Translations under genes and position numbers: made by a program
Assembly: GCA_030770545.1 (NCBI GenBank)
Contig: CM061107.1
Location: forward strand, 8,210,001-8,274,000
DNA length: 64,000 bases
Direction: 5' to 3'
Source: Macropodus opercularis
Lineage: Eukaryota; Chordata; Actinopteri; Anabantiformes; Osphronemidae
The notes under the pieces: model-generated
Told to the model about the DNA's origin: nothing
Databases searched by the model: none
What the model saw: only the letters and a program-made list of their open reading frames with translations
Shown: positions 52,701-64,000 of the stretch, piece after piece
Numbering within the stretch: position 1 is the stretch's first letter
How the letters are laid out: each line of letters opens with the position of its first letter

Positions 52701-55700
52701 TAGAACTTAAACCAAAAATGGTCTCTCTGCAGCTTTTCAGTAAAGCTTGTGTGTGGACTTTGACCTGGAGTCCTTAACATTCTTCTACCGTTCCAACGTG
52801 GACTACATTGTGTGTCAAAATGACTTCTCGGAATAACATTAACCTTCAGCGCTCTGATATGTCTTTTTCTCGTTGAAAGTGCACTTTCTGCATAAAATTC
52901 TTCACATTTTGACCTTATAAAACCAATCCCTACTAGGTCCACTCATTGTTACGGAGTTTGGAAGTGAAGGAAGACGATTGAAGAGCCTAAGCAGTGTCAG
53001 TCTCCAAGTCTTTTCATCCTACAACATCTCATGTTCTTTTTTTCTCCTGAAATCTTCTTCCTGACTTCTCGCCAAGAGCACAGTTTCACATACGTTTTGA
53101 AAATGTGGAGTTTTTCAAAAGCAAGAAGAATAAAACGAGAAGCTAGACTCCCCTGCTCTTCAAATATATGACGGTAAAAAAGTACAGCTGTACTTCATAT
53201 CATGATGCTGAGAGTCATTCTGTTTTTTTTCCTTCGTTGACCCGATCGTATAGATAAACCACATTTACTGTGTCTTTCTATCATGTGCCAGAACCTGCAA
53301 TGGAAAATGTTCTTAGCAATAACAGTTTCAAAGCTGGCATTGACAAGCAGCACAGGATCGTTGAGTAATTCTGTTCTGTTAAGGATATTTGGAGATGGAC
53401 AATCCACATGGAGAGTAAGAAGGGCTTTGCTCCACCCTACCGTCCTTATTTAAAAGAACTATATCAACTTCTCTGTTTTTTTTCCCCCATAGTAACTAAG
53501 TCTAAAGTATAGGTAGGTAGGTAGGTATGTAAGAGTTGACACTAGTGTTTGTTGTACTGTGTGTTGGGGAGTTCACTTGCTACCAGTGTATTGATGAGCA
53601 CTGTCATAGAGGGTTCGTGGGTTTGAAAGGAGGTTCGAAGGAGCTAGAGTCTCCTGACTCCGCACTCGATCTGTAACAATTTACTGTAAGCGAACAAGAA
53701 ACAGACAGAACAACAAACCGCACATGTGCACATGGAATGGGGGAAATTGACAACAATCAATCCTATAATGAATCGTAATGATGATTAGCCCCCCGTTGAG
53801 CAGAACTTGACAGCAGCAACTATCACCGTGCGAAAAGAGCTTCTGCAGACCTGAATTATCAGTTGCAGCGATGGCACACACTCAACATTTGTCTGATCTA
53901 AGTGAGCAATCACAACTGTTAGAACAGCAAAATGGCCCTTTTTAGACATTCCGTTATGTGCTCTGTCCCTTTTTAACCCAACGTCCAACCTATCACATAT
54001 CCCTGTTCAGACTGTAAATGAGACTCCAAGGTCTTTTTAAAGTGGCACCATGTGGCTTCCACAACAATGAATTCAGCTCTTACAGAAATCAGCTTGTGCA
54101 AAGCACTTTAGTTTTTTATGGGCTGTGCAGCGAAGTCTTAATAATTATTAGGCAGGTTCCTGCCAGCTATTGAAGCTGAAGGTGCAGAAACAGAGGTTAT
54201 GCATAAAAGCTTGTTACATTCTGAAATAAATCTAGTTGCACTTGGAGCAGTTAGAACACTGACTCTGAGATGCCAGTTACGCAGCAGTAACTAAACTAGA
54301 AACATCCATCAGACAAAGGAACATTGACTTGATATGTGCAGTTGCCTGTGAACAGCTGTGCTCATTAGTTTTATAGATGAAATATCTAAGTAGACAGGTG
54401 TCTTGTTACAATGTCAATACTTGGCAGACTAATTGTTGAATAAACAGTATCCATGATTTACTGTAAGTCCTTGCAGAAATACAGTTAGGTCCATGTTTAT
54501 CATTTGGTCAGTAGTTATGTTCTTTCTTTAAGCATAACAGTGTTGGCAAACAGACATATGCACAAAGCAGAGTAATCATACAGCACCGTGTTCATAATGA
54601 TATGTAGTGAACCTCAAACGAGCGAAGTCTTGCAAATACTTTATCTTTTATGGGCTTAGTAGGCGTTGTACTCACTTCCCTGTGTGAAAAGTATACGTAT
54701 ACTACAATATGTAAGTATGTAATATGTATGTCGATGCATTCTGAATTTCTGTTTGGGTCTGTGTGTGTGTGCACGCACCATATCCTGTCTCTCTGCAGGA
54801 ATTCTTCCTCTAAATAAACACTGTGGTTGCCAGAGTAGTAGTCGGTCCCAGCAGACACGTTCTCCGAGGGATTGGCTGACAATATGAATCCTCAAATAAA
54901 GAATCACTCGGTGTGCCGTTGCAAATAGCACTACTGTAAATCATTTGATGCGGTTTGGAGAAACTACTAACACAAAAATAAGCCGTAGGCTGCGACCACT
55001 ATATGCAGTCTAGTACCGTGCAGCTTTATCATATTGCTGTATGGAAATCTTAATATTGTTATTTACAAGGCAGAATCCAGAATTAAGTTGAATGTGTCAC
55101 AGAAATATCATCAGCCACAACAGAGCGGATATTTGTGTCTGTGACCCTGGACCAGAGGTGTGAAAGCCGAGTCCAATAAGCACAGTCCCAAGTGCCTCTG
55201 GCAGCACTGGAGGAGAAAGTAAAAAATTAATGTTCCCTGAAATATTGATGTTTCTCAGTGCACACAGTGAAAAACCTACAGGGCGTAAGATTTGACTCAA
55301 GTTTGTTTGGCTTTCTTGGTATTTGTGTCTTTCAGTCAGGATTTAAGTTTGCAGGCTGTGTTCTCAGCGGGGTTCGGTTTCAGGTTGATGTTTCTGTTCT
55401 TTGTTTCCATACTATTTGCTGTGGTAGTGAATCAAAACAAACAGACCCAAGGAAGGAAGAAAACATTTCATTAAAGCTCAGCAAGGCGCTTCAACTGCTC
55501 GCTGAGAAGGGTGTGATTATAAATGAAGACTTGTCAAAGGCCAATCAAAAATGGTTGATACTGGCACTTAGAGTCTGGAAAAACAGCCCTAAATAACAGC
55601 TATTATATATTCACTACGCTCCAGGGTCATGAGCAGTTTGAGGAGCCAAAGCTCGAGGCTGTGAGGGAGAACAACGTAGAGCTCGTCCAGGACATTCTCA

Positions 55701-58700
55701 AAGAACTCAGCCCATTAACACACGACAGCCAGGCCGCTGAAGAGCTGGTCCGCATCCTGAAAGAACCACACTTCCAGGTTTGGAGATCAGAGGTTACATT
55801 TCACACCAAACCGCAGTTTTAATTAACAAGCACTCAGGCTAAACCCGTAATTAACATGCAGACTGATGTTCATGCTTAATGGTGCATGCTGGACTGAAGA
55901 TTGAGTTTCAGTCAATGCTGCGTCAGGATGACCTGATTTGTGCACTAACCCATGTTGCCATCATCGTCGTGTATCTCTCGCTTGATTTGCTTACAGTCCC
56001 TCTTGGAGACCCATGATTCTGTGGCGTCCAAAAACTATGAGACCCCTCCTCCCAGTCCCTGTTCCTTCATGGACCCAGCCCTGAACAACCAGCCTGTTCC
56101 CCCGGATGCAGTCAGGATGGTGGGCATCCGTAAGGTGTCTGGTGAGCACCTGGTAAGTCTGCCCAGTTAAGGAACGGCACGTCCTAAATCACTACAGTAA
56201 GAAACTACACCAGTAAATCACCTTAATCAATGGTTTGATTCGTTCATTAGTAGCAGCACATGCACTCAGTATAATGAGATCTCTATTGCAGCATTATTTA
56301 AGAAACAACCAGACAAATTTATTCTGCCTTGTGGCACAAAGTGGAGAGGGGTTGTTCATCTATAATAGTTTGTCCTGTTATATAAATATGTTTTTTATAT
56401 ATCTGGACCGTCTGTGTGCAGGGGGTGACATTTCGAGTGGAGAGCGGCGAGCTGGTGATTGCCAGGATCCTCCACGGTGGCATGATCGACCAGCAAGGCC
56501 TGCTGCATGTGGGTGACATCATCAAGGAAGTCAACGGCAAGGAGGTGGGCAACGACCCAAAAGTGCTGCAGGAGATGCTGAAGGAGGCCAGTGGGAGTGT
56601 CGTACTGAAGATCCTGCCCAGCTACCAAGAGCCTCACACACCAAGACAGGTCAGCCGGGTGCATGCACAAAGCAAAACGCGTACAACTGTCACTTGATGG
56701 TAAATCTCGGCTAATAAAAACGATGATATATGAAATATGGATTGCGTTTGAAAAGATGCCGTCATTTTCCCCACTCGCTGTCCTCCCTGGTGTCTTCACT
56801 GCTGTTTGTAAATTTACATGTTGTGCCAAGAATAATAAGTCTGCAGCAGGGGCTGCATTAGCATTTTGCCATTACCAAAATGCAGTGTAATTTTCTGCCT
56901 ATATGTAATTGAGCAATAATTGAAATGAAGCAGCTGGACAGACATCTCACTGTAGTGGAGTGCGTAGTTTTTGTTTTTATTTTTCACACAAGGTCTTTTG
57001 ACTTTGTTCTCCCCAGTCTGTTGTAGTTTGATGGAAAAGACTGACTAGTGTATTGAAAACCAAGCACTGAAAAGCACGCGTTCATACTAACTAATGAACA
57101 CTAGCTTTCTAAAAGCCACGGGAAACTAGTCACAGTGAAAGCGTGACCCAGTTTGCAGTGAGGGGAAACAGAAGGGTTATCTCGCCTGGTGATATATTTG
57201 CCAGTGACGTGCTCACACCAGAGGATGCTGTGTATACAGCTGGAGAAGCGTTGTGACAAAAAGATTATACTCGTATCAGTATTTATTACACTAGACAGAA
57301 ATATACATCATTGGCAGGGTTTATGTTATATGATTATTAACATATTTCATAGACGTCATGGAAGCATGTTTTGCTGTGGAGAAGGTTAGTTTCCCACTAG
57401 ATGGATGGTCAGTTTACCGCTTCATCCAGACCTAAATACCTCAGCAACTGGGGGACGGGTTGCAGTAAAATACAGTAAAGACGTGTTCTTGGATGAATGT
57501 TCCCTTCTCATTATTCTCCTTATATTCCTTAGCTGGATTGACCTTGTGATTTTGAGTGAAATCTTCCTGGCACCTATTGAATAAATTGTCATTAAAAACA
57601 CTACAGACAAGACAAATTGTAATGACTTTGACTTTTCTTTGGCTACATGGGGTGTGGATTTACTATATACATTAAAGTCAATGATATTCCCATCAGTCTT
57701 TGCTGTACTTTGTTGTGCCAATTAGGAAAGGACGGTTTGTTAACATGCTGAACTAAGATAATAACCTTACTAATATATACATGCGTGTTGGCAATGTCCT
57801 TGTGAGCACGTTAGCGTTTTACCACCAGTATTTAGCTAAAGCTTGCAAACTACTAACTAAGTAAGATATGAGGGTTGATAACTGTTTCACAGCAAAACTG
57901 ACATTTACAGATATACTGTATTTTTCACTGCTATGGTTAGACCTGCAGGAACCGAGAGCATCGGTAAAACTGCATTTATTGCTCCTTATTATCCTTTCAT
58001 TTCTTTGTGTTTTTCTCTGAGAAGTGACTCTTCTGACTCATGGTTCCTCACACTATTCAAAAATTGGATTCTTTCTGCATAGAGATGTTTCCGTATGTCA
58101 TCTTAGGACCTTTGCTTTGTGAAACTCTTTTTTTTTTTTTTTTTTTTGTAATATCAATTGTGAAGTTCAGGAGATATTACAGATGGTTTTCAAAGCATCT
58201 ATGTGGACGCTTGGAACAGGCTGTCTGTCAGAGATATTAAGTGTGATTTGGCTGCGCTCTCCCAGTTAAGAGCTGTGTAGGTGGATGTTTCTATGTGCAG
58301 AGAGTTGTGACGATTAGAGTCATTCCCAAAAGTTCCCTCTGAATGTAATCCAGCTGTCTGTGTTTCGTGCCTGGAGCTTGACTGTCGCACGGTGACTAAA
58401 CTCAACTGACAGTTGCCTTTGGCCAATGGAGACTCTGATTGTGCAAGTGTGTGTGTGTCCGTTTTTTGTGTCCTCAAGGGAGGATGAAACGGTTGCACAG
58501 TACAGTAAGGACTGGAAGGCTTTTTTTGCGTTCATGCATCAGTTCAATATGTGAAAAAGCATGAAGTACGGAGGGAGAAGGGATGGTTGCCATGGCTACC
58601 GATTTTGTCCGTCTCTCTCTCTTTTTATTTCTGTTGCTGTTTATCTCTCTGTCTCTCAGACCCCTTGTCCTGCCAGTGGGGGTTGGGGTTGGGTTTACGA

Positions 58701-61674
58701 GCTGAATCCTATAGCCTTGATATGTCGGGAAAGTGAGCTGAGAGATGGAGTAGGCTAAGTGGGCAAGGCTGACACTTACTCAGCCAGTACTAAATCATAC
58801 ACACTTCATCAGAAGCTGCAAGCGTGCATGAATCCAGCATGTTAAAAAGATAAGCTTGTACTTTTTATCTAACCTGGACGTTTTACTGACAGTGTTTTCT
58901 CTTTTCGATATCTGCATCCATCCAGGCCTTTGTAAAGTGTCACTTTGATTATGACCCATCCCATGACAACCTGATTCCCTGTAAGGAGGCAGGACTAAGC
59001 TTCAGCAGTGGTGACATTCTTCAGATCTTCAACCAGGAGGATCTCAACTGGTGGCAGGTCAGTTTAGCTTCCAGCATTTCCAGCCAGAGAAACGTGACTG
59101 GATTGTCTTAAGAAGGCATCTTGCAAATATTGATTTTTATTCACTCATTTGTTAACTTCTTCTTATTGTTTTTTCGTGTTTTCCTCACAGGCTTGTCACA
59201 TAGAGGGCGGCAGCGCAGGTCTAATCCCAAGCCAGCTGCTCGAGGAGAAGAGGAAAGCATTCGTGAAGAGAGATCTGGAGCTCGCCACCACAGGTACGCC
59301 TCTCTGCCGAGCAGCGCTTCTCATTATGCAGTTTCGACACAGTCTTCTCGCTGCACAAACAAAGGTAACATCTGTTCCTCTCCACATCGTGCAAGAATTT
59401 CATCTGCCGTTTGCTGCTCATCCTTCTCTCACACAGTATGCTACTGTGTCAGCAAGCGCTGTAATGAGCATTGGCGTGACCCACACCGCCACATCCAGTC
59501 TGCAGGCTATTAAAGTGCTGACAATCATCCCAGGAAGGAGTGTTAACTGAGGAGAAGCCATATGACTTTGTGCCTTTAGATTCTGCTCAGCAGAGTCCTC
59601 GGCAGCAGCAACACAGGTGGTGCCTGGTGCATGCCCTTCACTTAGGGAGAAGATGATGACTGCCCTTGGAGACTAGGGAAGGACACATCTGTCCCATAGT
59701 TTTCCACATATTACACTTAAAACAAACATTTTTAAATGGTAAGATGTTAAAATGATTGATCCAGTTAATATATATATATATATATATTATATTATCATTG
59801 GCTTCAAGGTTCACAGTCAAAATTATTGCTTTCTTCAACTTCATGCATTCATTTTCATCACAAAGATGACCAACAGAGATCATCTTTGTTTGTTTTGCTC
59901 ATAAAAAAAAAATCCCATCCCCCTGCAAATAATCTGTCATAACGAACAGACGGTCAGCAGATCGCCCAGTCACAGGTGTCCTCTGGCAGGACATAGAAGG
60001 CGCAGCGCTTGTGCAGAGTACCACCTAGTGGTAACTCTCCTTATAACACTTGTTTATGTTTTGAATTTATGACCCAGCAGAGTTTTCACCTTCATAGTAC
60101 ATCATTTTAACTGGGGTTGTTGAAGTGAATGGTAGGAACAAGTGCCAAGGTTGGGTGTTTTATTGCGCTTTGTGTTTTGCCGTCTGTCTCAGGTCCTCTG
60201 TGTGCAGGAATGGGTGGTAAGAAGAAAAAAAAGATGATGTATTTGACTACCAAGAATGCAGGTAATTTAACCTCCCCACACAAAACGGTACATACGTAAC
60301 TTTGATTGAAGTATGAAACCAGAACACTGTCTTTTTAATGATTGATTGGCTAGAGTTCGATCGCCATGAGTTGCGGATCTATGAAGAGGTTGCCAAAGTC
60401 CCACCCTTCAGGAGGAAGACACTGGTGCTGATTGGTGCACAAGGTGTTGGCCGACGCAGTCTGAAGAACAAGCTGCTGGTGTCTGACTCCCTGCGGTACG
60501 GGACCACCATCCCCTGTGAGTGCAGCCATCCATCGTGCCACTGGCCTCCATACACTGATGGATGCTTTTCATTTTTACTGCATGTTTTATAGGCGTTGTC
60601 TTTGTCAAATTTGCATGTGTTGCGGTTTGTTTTTGTTCAAAATTATTATGTATATTGTATTTATGCACCAGTCACCTCCAGAAAGCCAAAAGTGGATGAG
60701 CGCGATGGCCAGATGTACTCCTTCATGACCCGAAACGAAATGGAGTGTGACATAAAAAATGCTCGTTTCTTGGAGCATGGCGAGTATGATGGGAACCTGT
60801 ATGGGACAAAGATCAACTCTATACACGAGGTGATAGACACAGGAAAGATCTGCATCCTGGATGTCAACCCACAGGTACAGGAAGCCCATTATACTTGTGC
60901 CATTCTTCATTTTGTCTCTGCTGTCATTGTTTGTCTCCGTGAGTAATTTGCCATACTTTCTGATTTAAACAAGTACACAATGATACACACCAGTTACAGA
61001 CATCTTCTTGCTGAAGTATTCTTTAGACTAAACCCATCAGTATTTATGATGACTAGCATTCCTCACTAGAAGAAAATAACAAGAAAGGCCAGTCTAATAA
61101 TTGCATGAATACTTGCTGTGCCTCAAATATGTGTGTTTTTCTGAAGGCGCTCAAAGTCCTGCGGACGTCAGAGTTCCTGCCTTACGTTGTGTTCATTGAA
61201 GCTCCAGACTTTGAGGTCCTCAAAGCTATGAATAGGTCAGCAATAGAGTCAGGAGTGGTCACAAAACAGTTAACGGTAAGTGAGTGGTTGAGTATTTTTA
61301 TAATGTGCTGTATTCAGTTGTTACTTTCACTGGCTGAAACGTTTAATGCCACTCTCATGTCCGCATCTACTTCAGATGTCTCAATATCAACGGACTGTCA
61401 GAAACGTCTTAATTTAATGGTTTATGTGTACTTAGTTTGCATTTACTGAACTTGAGGTCACACAGTTGTTTTGCATTGCATTGTGCATTTCCTGCAGGAC
61501 TCTGAACTAAAGAGGACCGTGGACGAGAGTGAGCGCATTAAGAGAGCCTACGGACATTACTTTGACCTCTGCATCATAAACGATGGCCTGGAGGCAGCGT
61601 TCCGAAGTCTTCGGCTGGCGCTGGACAAACTGTCAACGGAGCAGCAGTGGGTGCCTGTCAGCTGGGTCTTCTAA
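43759..61674 (+). CDS. mpp2: MAGUK p55 subfamily member 2
   Basis: Membrane-associated scaffold, mainly neuronal in mammals. Coding exons: 43759-43789, 51132-51232, 55625-55777, 55997-56152, 56422-56649, 58926-59057, 59191-59293, 60193-60261, 60354-60515, 60672-60874, 61147-61275 and 61498-61674 (TAA). They total 1644 nt, or 547 aa (human 552), phases consistent. The N-terminus MPVATSSSDS matches a known MPP2 isoform. Two L27 segments (~residues 11-95) lead to a PDZ domain (~134-214; GVTFRVESGELVIARILHGG), an SH3 domain (~224-292; CHFDYDPSHD ... NWWQACH), a basic hook (KKKKKMMYLTTKNAEFD) and a guanylate-kinase-like domain ending QWVPVSWVF. The GK P-loop reads GAQGVGRRS and lacks the catalytic lysine, as in other MPP2 proteins, so it is a binding module rather than an enzyme. 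Confidence 0.95.
45246..45336 (+). CDS. mpp2: Alternative first coding exon of mpp2 (MAGS isoform)
   Basis: ATG at 45246 opens MAGSLFGRLSLEEGD and ends RLGGE plus one base before a consensus donor, GAAG|GTAAGA. The exon leaves phase 1, exactly what the exon at 51132 needs, so it can replace 43759-43789 and give a 567-aa protein. One human MPP2 isoform also starts MAGS and carries LSLE-like acidic residues. The preceding few hundred bases (pyrimidine-rich, then GGGGAAGAGAATCGGGG) would hold its own promoter. Transcription is inferred, not shown. Confidence 0.7.
45337..51131. other. mpp2: mpp2 intron after the alternative exon
   Basis: 5.8 kb without a supported exon. The acceptor is TTTGTCTGCAG. 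Open frames such as 45395-45745 (-), 46117-46597 (+) and 50687-50953 (-) have no recognisable domain. Confidence 0.75.
51233..55624. other. mpp2: mpp2 intron between the two L27 exons
   Basis: 4.4 kb between donor GTG|GTGAGA and acceptor CGCTCCAG. The longest open frames, 52547-52942 (-) and 55258-55596 (+), look non-coding. A GGTA tetranucleotide run lies at ~53510-53527. Confidence 0.8.
53510..53527. repeat. GGTA tetranucleotide repeat
   Basis: Four to five tandem GGTA/TAGG units in an mpp2 intron. Confidence 0.8.
56650..58925. other. mpp2: mpp2 intron between PDZ and SH3 exons
   Basis: 2.3 kb from donor CAG|GTCAGC to acceptor CATCCAG. It includes a 20-base T run at 58128-58147. No coding exon was found. 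Confidence 0.8.
59768..59790. repeat. TA microsatellite
   Basis: (TA)n of ~11 units in the mpp2 intron between exons 59191-59293 and 60193-60261. Confidence 0.85.
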
Positions 61675-62825
61675 GACTCACGAAGACCTCGCACGCAAGG
61701 CGCCTGAGCCAAAGGTTTGGAGGACGGTTTAACCTGCACAGCTCCAGTGGGGCTGTGTCCATGCAGTAGTTCATGGTAAGGGTCCGCGATGAAGGGCCGA
61801 GTGTCACGTTTCACAGTTAATGACCAGCCTCATGTAGAGTGGTTTTGTACAAAGTTAGTGTTCTTCTGTTGAGCCCAATATCAAATCGTATTTTGTTTGG
61901 TAGAAATTGAGTCATTCTATTGGTATTCGTTGAGAAGGATTTAGAGTTGATAATGAGGTTTAGTGCAATAGTATGAGTGTGTGTACGACATCATTAACGT
62001 GGAAATAGAGTTAGAGTAATGCATATGTTTTGCAGATAACCGTGCTCTGTTGGAGGTTTTCTTTGAAGGATATTAAACTTTATAGCCTTTCCAAATCTTA
62101 AATACTTTATGTAGACTAATGTTTACATTGGATCCGTAGGACAGATGCGTCAAGGAAAGGTACAAAATGTCAGATTTGTATTGAAGTCTCTTTATATTTT
62201 ACCATCTGATCATACAGAATGATTGTATGTGTTCAGACATTTTGTCTGTCTCCACTAATTTAAACAAACAAGCAATAGATACTATTAAACAAAAACATAT
62301 ACATGCAATACATTAGTTCACGCACACTGATATATACTGTATGTACACAAAACCCCCCACAAAGTTACGTTGAGGCATTTGATTAATCTTACTGTCACTA
62401 AATGTGGATTTTCTTTTCAATATTGGTCCCAGTAGAAGTTTTCGGTCCCATGCTGGTAAAACCTCTGATCTGTGAGAGGATCCAGTGAAGGGATCCCAGT
62501 GTTCGACCACTGTAGCACTCAGAACTTCCTCTAGTAGAAACATCCAAGAAAACTGGTGTGAACGTAGCCTCCCGATGTATAATGAGAGCAGATGTGTTCT
62601 CTAGCATTACAGGCTGGAAGGCTGGTGGAAGTTGTCTCATTTATAATTTATGATTTACAAAGCGTACACATTTACCTGTGTCTTCTAATTCATACTTACT
62701 TTTGCCTTAACATTGTCCAGAAGCCAAGGAAACGCTCTATTTTTCATCATGGAATGCTTCATTTCTATCACTTGTTCCTTCTTTGAAAATAGAAAAAAAC
62801 CCAACTCTGGCAACGTATTTAATTA

Positions 62826-62831
62826 TTTTAT
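62826..62831 (-). terminator. Possible polyadenylation signal of the minus-strand membrane-protein gene
   Basis: TTTATT on the + strand reads AATAAA on the - strand, about 180 bases beyond the minus-strand stop at 63013. If used, this transcript would overlap the last bases of the mpp2 3'UTR. Confidence 0.35.
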
Positions 62832-62861
62832 TTTTCCTTGAACCTGTAAGTACTGTATTGT

Positions 62862-62867
62862 AATAAA
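62862..62867 (+). terminator. mpp2: mpp2 polyadenylation signal AATAAA
   Basis: Canonical hexamer in TAATAAAGAG about 1.19 kb after the mpp2 stop. It lies only ~145 bases from the stop codon of the convergent minus-strand gene. Confidence 0.6.
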
Positions 62868-63012
62868 GAGTATATAGTATAACACACTTGAAGATTTGGC
62901 TGATGAGTAGAAGCATGTGGACACCTACATTCTAGTTTGGATGTTCATATAAAAATACTAAAATAATTGAATGACCATGTCTGATATCTACGCAGTGTAA
63001 ATCCTGGGGGGC

Positions 63013-63960
63013 TTAGGAGCGTTGGCTGAGGATGCTGCGGTCAGATCCAGAGTCCACCCAGTGATGAGGTGCCAGAGGTAGTGTTATTGGATACAGATCG
63101 TAGGCAGGCGGTGGGCCTCCTGGCCAAACACTTGTTAGCCTGGGGTCAAACTATAAAATGGTTGAATAGTTTAGTGACAATTTTTGTGACTTAAAGAATG
63201 TTTGCAACAGTAACTAGTAGGGAGGCTTACATACGAGTGAGTATGGAGGGGGGTGGTCTACATCACTGTAGCGAGGAGGAAATCTGACGCATGTTTGAGC
63301 TCCTTCCAGAGAAACGGAGTAGACGACCGAGGACGCGTTGTCAAGCTGAGCCATCGGCACGGTGATGTCAAATGATGCTCTCTTTTTGTTGGCTTGAAGG
63401 TAGAAGCAGACGAGCACCGCAGCTATCGACAGCACTAAGACCGGGAATCTAGGCACACATTTGCGTCACTCTAACAAATATTTAGATTGTTAAGCCAAAC
63501 CACTCACTTCATTTATTAAATTTGAACACTTACATATATGCAAAGGAATTCCCTGCAGTCATGGCTGGAGTTATGGCAACCTGCTGACGTGACTGAGGAA
63601 ACGACAGGGGAGAGCGCTGATAATTAACTTATGTGGTGCTACTGTAGCTCGAAATCCAGTAACTACATTATGTGATATGTTAAAAAAATATAAACACACA
63701 GTTACTTGCGTCCTAGTAGTGTGAGCATTCACTGTAGCATTATAACCAGCGTAATGTTTGACAGCATGAGTCAACAACTGCTGACGATGAACCTTCAGGC
63801 TATAAATCATTACAGCTTCAAGTAAAATTCAACATAATTAAGAAAACATACTAAACATAAATGATGTAGTTTGCACAGAGCGTTATGATTATATTACAGT
63901 GAGAGGAGCCCTTACCTCATTAAAGAATGTGAAGCCTAGTGAAACTCCTGACCCATGGTC
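63013..63960 (-). CDS. C-terminal part of an unidentified single-pass membrane protein with PPxY motifs (gene continues beyond the right edge)
   Basis: I do not recognise this family. Four exons read on the minus strand join in phase: 63960-63916, 63592-63534, 63448-63235 and 63150-63013 (TAA), ~152 codons. Visible order: a short region (DHGSGVSLGFTFFNE), a hydrophobic span FAYIFPVLVLSIAAVLVCFY likely to cross the membrane, then basic ANKKR, suggesting a cytoplasmic C-terminal side (type I orientation). The tail has two PPxY-type motifs, HPPPYS and GPPPAYDLY, which in known proteins bind WW domains of NEDD4-family ubiquitin ligases. It ends SILSQRS. The first exon starts at an acceptor (CTGTAG), so the N-terminus and any signal peptide lie outside. 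Exon 63960-63916 is short, and its assignment rests on phase and splice sites only. Confidence 0.6.
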
Positions 63961-64000
63961 CTACAGTATCAAAGCAGAATATGTCACTTAGGGACATACG

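Larger units (their letters stand above)
61675..62885 (+). other. mpp2: mpp2 3' untranslated region
   Basis: 1.2 kb, AT-rich, running to AATAAA at 62862-62867. No alternative hexamer in better context was seen nearer the stop. Opposite-strand frames at 62313-62640 have no recognisable content. Confidence 0.65.

Noticed and set aside
52547..52942. 131-aa minus-strand open frame in an mpp2 intron
   Set aside because: No recognisable domain, AT-rich surroundings and no flanking splice or poly(A) logic; most likely a chance frame.
55258..55596. 112-aa plus-strand open frame just before an mpp2 exon
   Set aside because: It stops before the exon acceptor at 55625, does not join in phase, and has no known domain.
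63116..63231. Alternative splice for the minus-strand gene: donor GTAAGC at 63230 with an acceptor before 63116
   Set aside because: It joins in phase but needs a weak GGAG acceptor. The pair with donor GTATGT (63234) and acceptor TTATAG (before 63150) also keeps phase and gives better sites and a longer continuous frame.
1..64000. CRISPR arrays, prokaryotic defence systems, phage or insertion sequences
   Set aside because: All recognised genes are spliced vertebrate genes. The only regular repeats are microsatellites and coding repeats without spacer structure.

Overview
The window looks like teleost fish chromosomal DNA, probably from a spiny-rayed (percomorph) species. Every confident gene is a vertebrate gene with GT/AG introns. 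The tyrosine-tyrosine peptide has the form I know from the fish PYYb/PY lineage. CA/TG microsatellites are scattered through the non-coding DNA. I did all exon modelling by hand from reading frames, splice dinucleotides and phase continuity. In each model the exon phases join without a break.

Layout on the + strand: (1) rara, retinoic acid receptor alpha, from 2808 to 13178. The isoform-specific A-domain exon is missing, so the first ~2.8 kb is probably intron. Two introns exceed 4 kb, and a ~2.2 kb 3'UTR follows. (2) mki67, proliferation antigen Ki-67, CDS 17061-25207, 16 coding exons with small introns and a predicted 1911 aa. It has an FHA domain, a PP1-docking motif, a homogenised 51-bp coding minisatellite, shortened Ki-67 repeats, and a basic RGR-rich tail ending in an AT-hook-like motif. 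(3) tut1, U6 snRNA terminal uridylyltransferase, CDS 26004-29982, 10 exons, 799 aa. (4) A ~5.5 kb gene-free interval. (5) pyyb, peptide YYb, CDS 36099-37651, 97 aa. (6) mpp2, membrane palmitoylated MAGUK p55 member 2, CDS 43759-61674, 547 aa, with an alternative 5' coding exon at 45246-45336 and an upstream CpG-rich first exon. On the - strand, entering from the right edge, is the 3' part of a gene for a single-pass membrane protein with two PPxY motifs (63960-63013). I could not identify it. It converges tail-to-tail on mpp2.

The genes do not form a pathway. They act in nuclear retinoid signalling, the mitotic chromosome surface, U6 snRNA 3'-end maturation, gut/brain peptide signalling and synaptic scaffolding. 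In human, RARA, PYY and MPP2 lie on 17q21, while MKI67 and TUT1 lie on chromosomes 10 and 11, so the gene order here is a teleost-type mosaic. I saw no prokaryotic system, CRISPR array, tRNA, rRNA or intact transposon. The most unusual structures are the Ki-67 coding minisatellite, the layered repeats and exon-scale duplication in the same gene, and the unidentified PPxY membrane protein.
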